From: an uncultured Woeseiaceae bacterium
Lineage (GTDB): Bacteria; Pseudomonadota; Gammaproteobacteria; Steroidobacterales; Woeseiaceae
Direction of reading: 5' to 3'
Assembly (NCBI GenBank): GCA_905480215.1
Contig: CAJQPL010000072.1
Span: 1 to 41,108, forward strand
DNA: 41,108 nt
The notes below the pieces were generated by a model. It ran no database searches, was not told the origin of the DNA, and saw only the letters and a list, made by a program, of their open reading frames with translations. The position numbers were made by a program, and so were the translations under genes. Every line of letters begins with the position of its first letter. Position 1 is the stretch's first letter. Shown in pieces: positions 33,664 to 40,741 of this stretch.

Positions 33664-34131
33664 GTGAGCCTTAACTCTACACTTCATGAAAAACCTATTT
33701 GGGTTGTCGTCGCCGATGCGTCCAAGGCGATCGTATATACGAGGGACACTCGGCGTGGCCCGCTTGAAGAACGCGATGTGTTCGAAAATAGTGTGGTACG
33801 CGAGAAGACGTCTCAATTTTTGTCGGATAACGGCGGCCGTAGTTTCGATAGTCACGGCTCCGGACGACATACTTTGACGAGCGAGAAGGCGGACCCCAAA
33901 CAACAATACGCGAAAGCATTTGCCAAAAAGGTATCCCAACATATCGTGGATGCAATAAGCGGCGGGACATGTCGGGATTTTGCGCTAGTATCTGCGCCGC
34001 GATTTTTGGGCTACTTGCGCGAGGCGTTACATGCTGCGCCCAATGCGGTGCCTTACGTGACAATCGACAAAGATATGGTCGCACAGGACAAAGAGACGAT
34101 CGAAAGACTGCTGCAGCGAGCTTTGGACTGA
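33664..34131 (+). CDS. Host-attachment / baeRF-type protein (eRF1-like fold)
   Basis: 155 residues matching the family annotated as host attachment protein (AtsE-like): PIWVVVADASKAIVYTRD, then VREKTSQFLSDNGGRSFDS, ADPKQQYAKAFAKKVSQHI and LVSAPRFLGYLREAL. Related bacterial proteins are grouped with archaeo-eukaryotic release-factor-like domains (baeRF) and are suspected to act on ribosomes. It is cytoplasmic, with no signal peptide. The start is GTG 33664 with CAGGGG upstream. It lies divergent from an RNase-like gene, which fits a role in RNA or ribosome quality control, but that is inference. Confidence 0.82.
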   Translation: MSLNSTLHEKPIWVVVADASKAIVYTRDTRRGPLEERDVFENSVVREKTSQFLSDNGGRSFDSHGSGRHTLTSEKADPKQQYAKAFAKKVSQHIVDAISGGTCRDFALVSAPRFLGYLREALHAAPNAVPYVTIDKDMVAQDKETIERLLQRALD

Positions 34132-34267
34132 GGTCAAATCCAGCGTGAAGGCCATTCCTCATGCATTGGCGAGTTGTGCCAGTAAAGCTGGGCCAAGATA
34201 ATAAGTTATGGCTCGCGATCTAACGCGAATCGCACAGCACTCAGGGTTAGTGGCTCATTCTGCTCGA

Positions 34268-35215
34268 TTATTCCTCTAGTCGAACAGACGTAATAAACCA
34301 CTCGGGCTTCACCACCAAAAGATCGCACGGCAGCTTATGCAGCACTTTTTCGGTGGTGCTACCGATAAAAATTCGTTGCAGCGCATTTCTCGCTATGGAT
34401 CCCATTACTATGAGACCGGCGTTAGTGTCTTTCGCCACTTCCGGGAGCAGGTGCTCTGGTCGACCCGACATCAAGTGAATATTTTCCTGCTTGATTTCGT
34501 AGTTCTTCAGCTGCAGATCCATGCGTTTAGCATGACTTTTTCGTATTTCTTCACGAGCACCTAGATCGGGTATTAGTCCGGCGTCTGGCTGCATTACGGG
34601 GATGGACGTAATCGGGACGAAAGAGTGGAATGCGTGGAGCTCGCTATTGGACTTCTCCGCCACGAACGCGGCTAATTCCAGAATCTGTTGATCCAACTCA
34701 GAATATTCGTCATTCTCGTGCGTAGGATCCAAACTTGCTAGAACTGTTGCGTTCGGGTCCCAGGCGCCGGATTTAGTGAGCCAAAGAGGCACCGGGCACA
34801 GGCGAACCAGATTCCAGTCGGTATTCGTGAACAGAGCTCGTCCAATACTCGGATAGTAGGTTGTTTCTTTGATGACGAACTTAGGTCGTGTTCGTAGAAC
34901 GTGACGGATGATCCCTTCATCAACTGGTGTGTCCCATGCCACGTTGATTTCGACGTCCAGTCCTTGCTTTCTCAGCGCTCCTGCGATTTCTTCTAAGCCC
35001 TGACGAGATTCACTTACCGTCGTGTTCTGCGATTGTTCAATTGCGATAGTGTCGAGGAATGGATAAATGGTGAGAGCTTGTTGATAATCGCAAATGAAAA
35101 GATCAAGACCGAGCCCGAATTTGTTGGCGAGCCATGCGCCTCGCGAAATACTGGCTTGGTCGCTCGGTTTAGTCGGGTTGACTACGACAAGTATCCGATC
35201 TCCGTTTTGTTTCAT
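34268..35215 (-). CDS. Two-domain universal stress protein, UspE-type
   Basis: 315 residues. N-terminal module ILVVVNPTKPSDQASISRGA, linking segment ALFTNTDWNLVRLCPVPLWL, and C-terminal module IVMGSIARNALQRIFIGST with CDLLVVKPEWF. It is the most divergent of the five at its N-terminus (Asn in place of Asp in the strand-1 motif, NPTKP versus DPTS). The start ATG 35215 follows GGAGAAG. A promoter with TATAGT lies at 35283-35310. It converges with the host-attachment-like gene and follows another stress protein. Confidence 0.9.
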   Translation of the reverse strand: MKQNGDRILVVVNPTKPSDQASISRGAWLANKFGLGLDLFICDYQQALTIYPFLDTIAIEQSQNTTVSESRQGLEEIAGALRKQGLDVEINVAWDTPVDEGIIRHVLRTRPKFVIKETTYYPSIGRALFTNTDWNLVRLCPVPLWLTKSGAWDPNATVLASLDPTHENDEYSELDQQILELAAFVAEKSNSELHAFHSFVPITSIPVMQPDAGLIPDLGAREEIRKSHAKRMDLQLKNYEIKQENIHLMSGRPEHLLPEVAKDTNAGLIVMGSIARNALQRIFIGSTTEKVLHKLPCDLLVVKPEWFITSVRLEE

Positions 35216-35282
35216 GGTTTCTTCTCCAATGTAATGCAAGCTATCAACCGCCTAAAAACGATTAAACACATACCCGAACCGT

Positions 35283-35310
35283 ACTATATGCGCAATGGTG
35301 ATGTCCGCAA
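35283..35310 (-). promoter_or_regulatory. Candidate promoter for stress protein at 34268
   Basis: On the minus strand, TTGCGG (35305-35310), a 16-base spacer and TATAGT (35283-35288). The -10 box matches 5 of 6 bases and the -35 matches 3 of 6. The leader to the ATG would be about 60 bases. Confidence 0.45.
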
Positions 35311-35407
35311 GCCAGATCGCTGCACGCCTTGCGCAATTGGTAGTTTCGCTTTGCTCAAAGTAATCGGGTGCGCCCATCGGATCCGATTATGCCTGGATGC
35401 TAAATGT

Positions 35408-36361
35408 TCAGTCAGTGCTCAACCAACCTGGTCCTACTTGAGACTCGAACCAGGCGGGCTTAATGACTAATAAATCACAGGGAAGTCTGTCGAGGGTCAA
35501 TTCCGCAGTTGAGCCGATAAAGAGTCGTTTCAGAATATTTCGCGAAACTGCGCCCATTACCACCAGTGACGCGCCAACTTCCGTCGCCAATTTCGGTAGG
35601 GCTCTATGGGGCGCACCGCTGATTAGGTGAGTACACTCATCGGCAATATCGTGCTTCTTGGTGATTTTAGTAAAAGATTCGTCGTGTTGTTGTCGTGCCC
35701 GTTCTTCTACAATGGCGGGTGGAGTGTAAGTAGGCAATTTGAGAACATCGATCGTTTTTCCAATTAGCTTGATGGCGTCAAACGCGTGGAATACGTGAAG
35801 TTCGCCATTTATCGCCTTAGCAACCATTTTTGAGGTTCTGAGGATTTCCTCATCCAATGCGGCAGGCTTATCGTTTTGATGCATCGGATCTATTGCGGCA
35901 ACAATTGTCGGTGTGGCCGGATATTCTCCGGGCTTCACGAGCCACAGTGGAAACGGGCAGAGTCGTATCAGGTTCCAATCAGAGTTCGACAGACCGGTCA
36001 TTCCCAAACCCGGATGTTGGTGAGTGTCTTTGAAGACGATGTCGGCTTCCGAAACAATTGCATGACGTACGATACCCTCGTGCAGCGGATGGTCCCAGAT
36101 GACATCAACCGTGATTTCGACGCCAGGCGTGCGGTATTCTTCCGCATATTCAAAAAGTGTGCGCTTATGGGCATCTAGCAAATCGGTACGAGCCTTGAGC
36201 AACGCATCGGCATCGAAGTAACGCTCCTCATTCAAGAAACTGTTGTAGTCGCAGATAAGAAGCTCAAGGTTGCCGCCAATTTGTTCCGCAAATGCCGCGG
36301 CACGTTTAAGTGCCGGTTGCGTCGACGTCGTCGGATCGATTACACAAAGAATATTTCTCAT
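35408..36361 (-). CDS. Two-domain universal stress protein, UspE-type
   Basis: 317 residues. N-terminal module ILCVIDPTTSTQPALKRAA, linking segment GLSNSDWNLIRLCPFPLWL, and C-terminal module VVMGAVSRNILKRLFIGST with CDLLVIKPAWF. The aspartate-containing strand-1 motif DPTTS is shared with the paralogues at 24411 and 25484. A promoter with TATAGT and a palindrome in place of a -35 box lies upstream (36444-36472). The gene sits between the FixJ-like regulator and the next stress protein on the same strand. Confidence 0.9.
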   Translation of the reverse strand: MRNILCVIDPTTSTQPALKRAAAFAEQIGGNLELLICDYNSFLNEERYFDADALLKARTDLLDAHKRTLFEYAEEYRTPGVEITVDVIWDHPLHEGIVRHAIVSEADIVFKDTHQHPGLGMTGLSNSDWNLIRLCPFPLWLVKPGEYPATPTIVAAIDPMHQNDKPAALDEEILRTSKMVAKAINGELHVFHAFDAIKLIGKTIDVLKLPTYTPPAIVEERARQQHDESFTKITKKHDIADECTHLISGAPHRALPKLATEVGASLVVMGAVSRNILKRLFIGSTAELTLDRLPCDLLVIKPAWFESQVGPGWLSTD

Positions 36362-36443
36362 ACGCGGTCTCGTAATAATTTCCTGCGGCCTAGCAAGGAG
36401 CCAGACCCTGTGCTCGAATTTTAACTTTAGATGGCGAGAACAG

Positions 36444-36472
36444 ACTATACGGCTTGATGCCTAGGGGGCATC
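36444..36472 (-). promoter_or_regulatory. Promoter with palindrome at the -35 position
   Basis: On the minus strand, TATAGT (36444-36449) is preceded by 6 bases and then the perfect palindrome GATGCC-CCCTA-GGCATC (36456-36472), which covers the place where a -35 box would be. No -35-like hexamer is present. This layout suggests an activator- or repressor-controlled promoter for the stress protein at 35408. Confidence 0.5.
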
Positions 36473-36512
36473 GGGAAGTACTTAGTCGGCTAAGGGCTTG
36501 GTGCTTCGTAAC

Positions 36513-37124
36513 TCAGGATGACAGATGCATCCGAACAAGATCTGCTAACGATTGTGCTTCCATCTTCTCCATAACTCGCGCTCGGTGAATCTCAACCGTT
36601 CGTTGACTAACGCCGAGTTCATAAGCGACGATTTTGTTGGGTTTTCCGGTGACCACGAGATCTAACACCTCATGCTCACGTTTGGTCAAGCGCCCAATTC
36701 GCGCTTGGATTTTCGTGGTTTCTTCGATCAAAGAGCGCCTGGATTCATCGGTTCTTAGGGCGGCACCGATTCGATCCAAAAGTTCCTGGTCACGGAACGG
36801 TTTCTGGATGAAATCAACAGCACCATTTCGCATCGCTTCAACAGCCATTGGTATATCCCCATGACCCGTTACAAATATCACGGGCATAGAGTTTCCCCTG
36901 GCAGCCAGAGTCTCCTGCAATTCCAATCCGCTCATTCCCGGCATGCGAATGTCCAGCACCAGGCAGCCGGATCGATCGTCAGATACTCTTTGCAAAAAAT
37001 CGTCAGCTGATTCAAATATTTCATTGTCCAAGCCAACGGATTCCAGCAGCAAGCCCATCGCCTGACGAATCGAACTATCATCATCGACTATGAAAACAGT
37101 TTGACTATTCGATATCTCAGACAT
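36513..37124 (-). CDS. FixJ-like response regulator (REC + LuxR-type HTH)
   Basis: 203 residues. The receiver has VDDDSS, the phospho-acceptor Asp in CLVLDIRMPGMSGLELQ, VTGHGD and the Lys in IQKPFRD. The output domain is LuxR-type: LTKREHEVLDLVVTGKPNKIVAYELGVSQRTVEIHRARVMEKM. Order and spacing match FixJ/NodW. No kinase is adjacent; the nearest is the PAS hybrid kinase 8 kb upstream on the other strand. It probably controls the neighbouring stress-protein genes. AAGAGG lies 6 bases before the ATG. Confidence 0.93.
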   Translation of the reverse strand: MSEISNSQTVFIVDDDSSIRQAMGLLLESVGLDNEIFESADDFLQRVSDDRSGCLVLDIRMPGMSGLELQETLAARGNSMPVIFVTGHGDIPMAVEAMRNGAVDFIQKPFRDQELLDRIGAALRTDESRRSLIEETTKIQARIGRLTKREHEVLDLVVTGKPNKIVAYELGVSQRTVEIHRARVMEKMEAQSLADLVRMHLSS

Positions 37125-37270
37125 TCTGGCCTCTTTACTCAGTGTTTGGCACGCACAGAAGAATCAAGGATATCGGAATTCCTGCTTCGCCGTATACAGT
37201 TTAATCTGAACCGTAATACGTAGATTTCCCGATTAACTTCAGTGTTCTATTGGGCGAATATTAGACCACT

Positions 37271-37387
37271 ATGAAAATCATGGTGTTGAAAGATGACGCG
37301 AGTGAATTCCTCCCCCAGAATCATTCGCGCCTTGTTCCAGGGTCAGAGGGTCAGCGAAAGCTGACCCTGTTTTTTGTTTCAGAATGA
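37271..37387 (+). CDS. Possible 38-residue leader peptide
   Basis: ATG 37271 opens a frame of 38 codons (MKIMVLKDDASEFLPQNHS...) that runs through the terminator hairpin at 37347-37375. It stops at TGA 37385-37387, overlapping the start ATG of the next gene by the classic ATGA. No good ribosome site precedes it. The next gene also has none, which fits coupling by re-initiation. It may be chance; the overlap and the hairpin position make it worth keeping. Confidence 0.3.
   Translation: MKIMVLKDDASEFLPQNHSRLVPGSEGQRKLTLFFVSE
37347..37375 (+). terminator. Strong Rho-independent terminator, possible attenuator
   Basis: AGGGTCAGC (37347-37355), loop GAAA, GCTGACCCT (37360-37368), then G and six T (37370-37375). 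The 9-base stem is perfect. It ends only 8 bases before the ATG at 37384, on the same strand. A second copy of AGGGTCAG at 37339-37346 could compete for the right arm and break the terminator. Confidence 0.85.
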
Positions 37388-37848
37388 ACCTTAGCGGAAG
37401 CCGCCTGTTTACTTTGCTCGCAGTAGCAGTAGTGATTGGGCTGGTTGGATGTGAAACCATAAGTCACGGTCAACAGGGCGAAATGCTTGGCGGGATAATC
37501 GGTGGAGTTGCTGGTGCTCAGGTGGGCGATGGCCGTGCAAACACAGCAGCGGTTATTGTTGGTACGATAGCTGGTGCCATGATTGGTCGGCACATTGGCG
37601 AATCGATGGATGATGCAGATCGCAAGGCAACTGCCAGAGTGTTGAACAATACTCGGACAGGGGAGGCGACGATTTGGGTAAATCCCGACACCGGATCTGG
37701 GTACACGGTTACTCCAATTAAAACCTACGAACAGGACATTGGGCCGTGCCGACAATTTTATCTTGATGCGACTGTTGACGGTGAAACGGATCAGAATATC
37801 TATGGGACTGCTTGCTTGCAGGCTGACGGTAGCTGGCTAATTCAGTAG
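37384..37848 (+). CDS. Glycine-zipper surface-antigen-like lipoprotein
   Basis: 154 residues with lipobox GLVGC. A glycine-zipper membrane segment (GGIIGGVAGAQVGDGRANTAAVIVGTIAGAMIG) resembles Rickettsia 17-kDa surface antigen and SlyB-type outer-membrane lipoproteins. A soluble C-terminal domain with two Cys (CRQFYLDATVDG, GTACLQADGSW) follows. The expected location is the inner face of the outer membrane. ATG 37384 has no ribosome site and is overlapped by the stop of a short upstream frame. A strong terminator lies just before it, so its expression is probably conditional. The VIT-type transporter gene follows 43 bases downstream. Confidence 0.82.
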   Translation: MNLSGSRLFTLLAVAVVIGLVGCETISHGQQGEMLGGIIGGVAGAQVGDGRANTAAVIVGTIAGAMIGRHIGESMDDADRKATARVLNNTRTGEATIWVNPDTGSGYTVTPIKTYEQDIGPCRQFYLDATVDGETDQNIYGTACLQADGSWLIQ

Positions 37849-37891
37849 CGGTTGCGTAAGTGTATACACCAACATTCTAGAAGGAATCCAA

Positions 37892-38584
37892 ATGAGGCCA
37901 CATACTGAACGGCACTTTTCAGAGCGAATTGGTTGGTTACGAGCAGCCGTTTTGGGCGCCAATGACGGAATTGTGTCGACGGGGAGCCTGGTTATCGGTG
38001 TTGCGGCCGCTAGCGCGTCGCAAAGTGACGTTCTTCTCGCCGGCGTGGCGGCATGGGTTGCTGGGGCGATGTCGATGGCAGCAGGGGAATACGTGTCGGT
38101 CAGTACCCAGGCGGATACGGAAAAAGCCGATCTCAGTCGTGAACGCCATGAGCTCGAGACCGAGCCCGAAATGGAACTTCAAGAGTTGGCTCAGATCTAT
38201 GTGGGGAGAGGGCTGGATTCGACCTTGGCAAGTCAGGTGGCAGCGCAGCTTATGGAGCACGATGCCCTCGGCGCACATGCTCGCGATGAGTTGGGCATGT
38301 CCACAACTGGCGGCGCAAGACCGATTCAGGCAGCGCTGGCTTCTGCTGTAACCTTCACCATTGGCGCAGCTCTGCCGCTATTAGCATTGATGCTGGCATC
38401 GCAAGCGAACATGATCTTGGTAGTGGCGGTCAGCTCTTTGTTTTTTCTCACCTTACTCGGATACTTGTCCGCCCAAGCTGGCGGCGCCAACATACGCAAA
38501 GGTGTCTCTCGCGTATTACTCTGGGGCGCGGCGGCCATGGCGGCGACAGCCGGGGTTGGAATGCTTTTCGAGTCCGTCATCTGA
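37892..38584 (+). CDS. VIT1/CCC1-family metal (iron/manganese) transporter
   Basis: 230 residues. The family start motif ERIGWLRAAVLGANDGIVSTGSLVIGV is clear, as is GAMSMAAGEYVSVSTQAD with the Asp, Met and Glu that coordinate metal in the membrane. About five helices are predicted, with the long cytoplasmic helical domain typical of the family (RERHELETEPEMELQEL). Removal or storage of Fe2+ or Mn2+ is the likely role. AAGGA (37881-37885) lies 6 bases before the ATG. The gene converges on the MgtE-like gene with an 8-base gap. Confidence 0.9.
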   Translation: MRPHTERHFSERIGWLRAAVLGANDGIVSTGSLVIGVAAASASQSDVLLAGVAAWVAGAMSMAAGEYVSVSTQADTEKADLSRERHELETEPEMELQELAQIYVGRGLDSTLASQVAAQLMEHDALGAHARDELGMSTTGGARPIQAALASAVTFTIGAALPLLALMLASQANMILVVAVSSLFFLTLLGYLSAQAGGANIRKGVSRVLLWGAAAMAATAGVGMLFESVI

Positions 38585-38592
38585 CGCTGACT

Positions 38593-39570
38593 TTAGAGAA
38601 TCAGAATACTGACAAGCCCGAAGTAAATCGAAATACTGGCCAGATCCTGGACGATGGTGCAAATTGGGCCACTTCCCAGGGCGGGATCATAACCGAAGTA
38701 CTTGAAGAGCCAGGGCAGCCCAAAGCCCACTGTTGCCGAGAGAGTGCCAGCTGCAAGGACGGCTAGCCCAACGGCAAATGCGAGTGCGTAATCGTCAAAC
38801 GTGAACGCTACCATTTCGAAAGTGATCAGACCGAGTACAGCACCCAATCCAAAACCCACTAATAGTTCATCGCCAATTAGCTTCCTGATGGGTATGTCAT
38901 TGACCGATAGTCCTCGAACGGCGACGGACACAGCCTGAGCTCCGATAGCACCAGCAATGTACACCAGCGCGGGAACAAAGAAAGCGACAGTAACGTTGGA
39001 AGCAAGTTCTTTCTCATACTGGACCATTTGCAGGGTTACCAGGGAAGATGCAAGCAAACCGAAGAGCAACCAGGGCAGGCGACGTCGAAAGCGGTCGTAA
39101 AGCGGTGCATTGAGCGCCGTGTCGGGGCGATTGTCGCGCGGAGCGATTCCCGCAAGTCTTTGTAGATCCTCCATATGCTCTTCACGAAAGATTTTTAACA
39201 AAGCCTGCGGGGGGACGACGCCAATCAATCGTCCGTCTGCATCAACGACCGGAACAGCAGTTATATTCTGCCGCAATGCGGATACCGCTATTGCTTCCTG
39301 ATCATCGTCCGCACGCGCGGTCTTGAACTCCGTCTCCATTATGTCGCCAACGAGCCGTCTTCCGTTGGCGAATAATTCCTTGATCCGAACCATTCCCGTC
39401 AGTTTTTCATCGGCATCGGTTACGAATATGACATCAATGCAATCGAATTCCCGTGCCTGCAGAGATTCAACAACTGTCGCTACTGTCGCATCCGCACGAA
39501 CTCGCGGAATGCGCGTGACCATGTTGGACTTAGCTGTCTCATGAGGCGCGTTCTCTGACACTGATGGCAA
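38593..39570 (-). CDS. Short MgtE-type magnesium channel lacking the N-domain
   Basis: 325 residues against about 450 in standard MgtE. Two CBS modules occupy residues about 15-130 (VRIKELFANGRRL, ITAVPVVDADGRLIGVVP), followed by a connecting helix and five membrane helices. The last part, DPALGSGPICTIVQDLASISIYF, keeps the Asp that lines the Mg2+ pore. The superhelical N-domain that helps close the pore at high Mg2+ is absent. It begins at TTG 39570, two bases after the stop of the stress protein at 39573, so the pair is co-transcribed and probably coupled. ATG 39522 is an alternative start. Confidence 0.85.
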   Translation of the reverse strand: MPSVSENAPHETAKSNMVTRIPRVRADATVATVVESLQAREFDCIDVIFVTDADEKLTGMVRIKELFANGRRLVGDIMETEFKTARADDDQEAIAVSALRQNITAVPVVDADGRLIGVVPPQALLKIFREEHMEDLQRLAGIAPRDNRPDTALNAPLYDRFRRRLPWLLFGLLASSLVTLQMVQYEKELASNVTVAFFVPALVYIAGAIGAQAVSVAVRGLSVNDIPIRKLIGDELLVGFGLGAVLGLITFEMVAFTFDDYALAFAVGLAVLAAGTLSATVGFGLPWLFKYFGYDPALGSGPICTIVQDLASISIYFGLVSILIL

Positions 39571-39572
39571 GC

Positions 39573-40493
39573 CTATTCTGCTCGAACAATCAGCAGGTCA
39601 CACGGCAGATGATCCAGTACTCTCTCGGCCGTGCTACCGACAAGCATTCGCTTTAGTCCCCAGCGCGCAAGTGCTCCAATGACCACAAGGTCCGCAGCCT
39701 TACTGCGAACAAAAGCGGGCAACAATTCATGCGTCCGACCGGGTAACTGATGAACATGCTTATCCTCAATGTCGTATCGCGACGCGAGGGTATTGAGTGC
39801 CTCTCGATGCTCTTTTTTAGTTCGTCTATCGATCTCGTCAATTGGTAAGGTTCCTGATTTTACAGCCCAGCTGGCCGCATGTCCGATTGCAACCAGTCGC
39901 TGATAACTATGAAAGAGGTGCAGCTCGCCATCGCACTTATCAACAATTAATTTCGCGTTTTCAATAATGAGCTGATCAAGCGCCGCAGTTCTGTCGTGAT
40001 CGTGCATTGGATCAACCGCGGCAATGACCGTCGGCTTTTCTTTGAATGATGAGCGTTTGACAAGATAGAGCTGGCAAGGGCTCATGCGCATCAGCTGCCA
40101 ATCCGTTCCCACGATGATGTTGCGTTCGCTAGCGCTGTGATAGTGCGTGCCCTTGATGATCATCTTTGGATTCATGTCCAACGCCAGTGAGAGTATGCCG
40201 TCGGCGATAGGCCTTTCATGAAGCACACTCGAGGTCGCTTTGATGCCAATTGCTTTTGCAATCTGCTCGAGGTCCGAAAGGAGCTCCTGCTGGGCCGCCT
40301 CGATGTTGGCCGACATGATTTCAGCCTCATGTGAAAGCAGTGGCCTCATGCCGATCGAGCTGGCGTCAGGGTCACAAAGAAGTAACTCCAGGTCACAGTC
40401 CAGCAACGTCGCCAGCCAAGCTGCTCGCTCGACGACAACCGCAGGTTCGTTCTCGAATTCAACCACCACCAGAATTTTTTGCTTACCAGTCAC
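39573..40493 (-). CDS. Two-domain universal stress protein, UspE-type
   Basis: 306 residues from GTG 40493 with GGAGAG 6 bases before it. The N-terminal module begins KILVVVEFENEPAVVVERAAW, linking segment IIVGTDWQLMRMSPCQLYL, and the C-terminal module has VVIGALARWGLKRMLVGST and CDLLIVRAE. It is shorter and more divergent than the other four (no DPTS motif). It is fused by operon structure to the MgtE-like channel, which suggests that magnesium handling and energy stress are linked here. A small palindrome lies 95 bases upstream (40588-40601). Confidence 0.88.
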   Translation of the reverse strand: MTGKQKILVVVEFENEPAVVVERAAWLATLLDCDLELLLCDPDASSIGMRPLLSHEAEIMSANIEAAQQELLSDLEQIAKAIGIKATSSVLHERPIADGILSLALDMNPKMIIKGTHYHSASERNIIVGTDWQLMRMSPCQLYLVKRSSFKEKPTVIAAVDPMHDHDRTAALDQLIIENAKLIVDKCDGELHLFHSYQRLVAIGHAASWAVKSGTLPIDEIDRRTKKEHREALNTLASRYDIEDKHVHQLPGRTHELLPAFVRSKAADLVVIGALARWGLKRMLVGSTAERVLDHLPCDLLIVRAE

Positions 40494-40587
40494 GCGTACT
40501 CTCCAAAGTCATAATAAAATTAGGCACCCCAGAATCACTTGTAGCATGACAAAGACCGCTGGAGGATAAGGGAAAGACGCAAAAAAC

Positions 40588-40601
40588 TGCCAAGTATGGC
40601 A
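40588..40601 (-). terminator. Palindrome with T run on the minus strand
   Basis: TGCCA (40588-40592), AGTA, TGGCA (40597-40601) form a 5-base inverted repeat. On the minus strand it is followed by G and six T, as in a weak terminator. It lies in the divergent space between the stress protein at 39573 and the cytochrome gene. It could instead be an operator or the end of a small minus-strand RNA. Confidence 0.35.
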
Positions 40602-40741
40602 AGATATCTATACGTTACAGCGGCGGCATCGAGCGCCGTTCGGCATTCACAGATACCAATCGATATATGGGTTATCCACTATTCAATCGTTCTTGAGTCC
40701 GGAGGAGAATCTTGCATTATCTAATAGTAAAGGCCCCGAAT

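Noticed and set aside
24380..40711. FNR/ANR-type boxes (TTGAT-N4-ATCAA) upstream of stress genes
   Set aside because: I looked in each intergenic space of the stress region and found none good enough to report, despite expecting them for this gene set.
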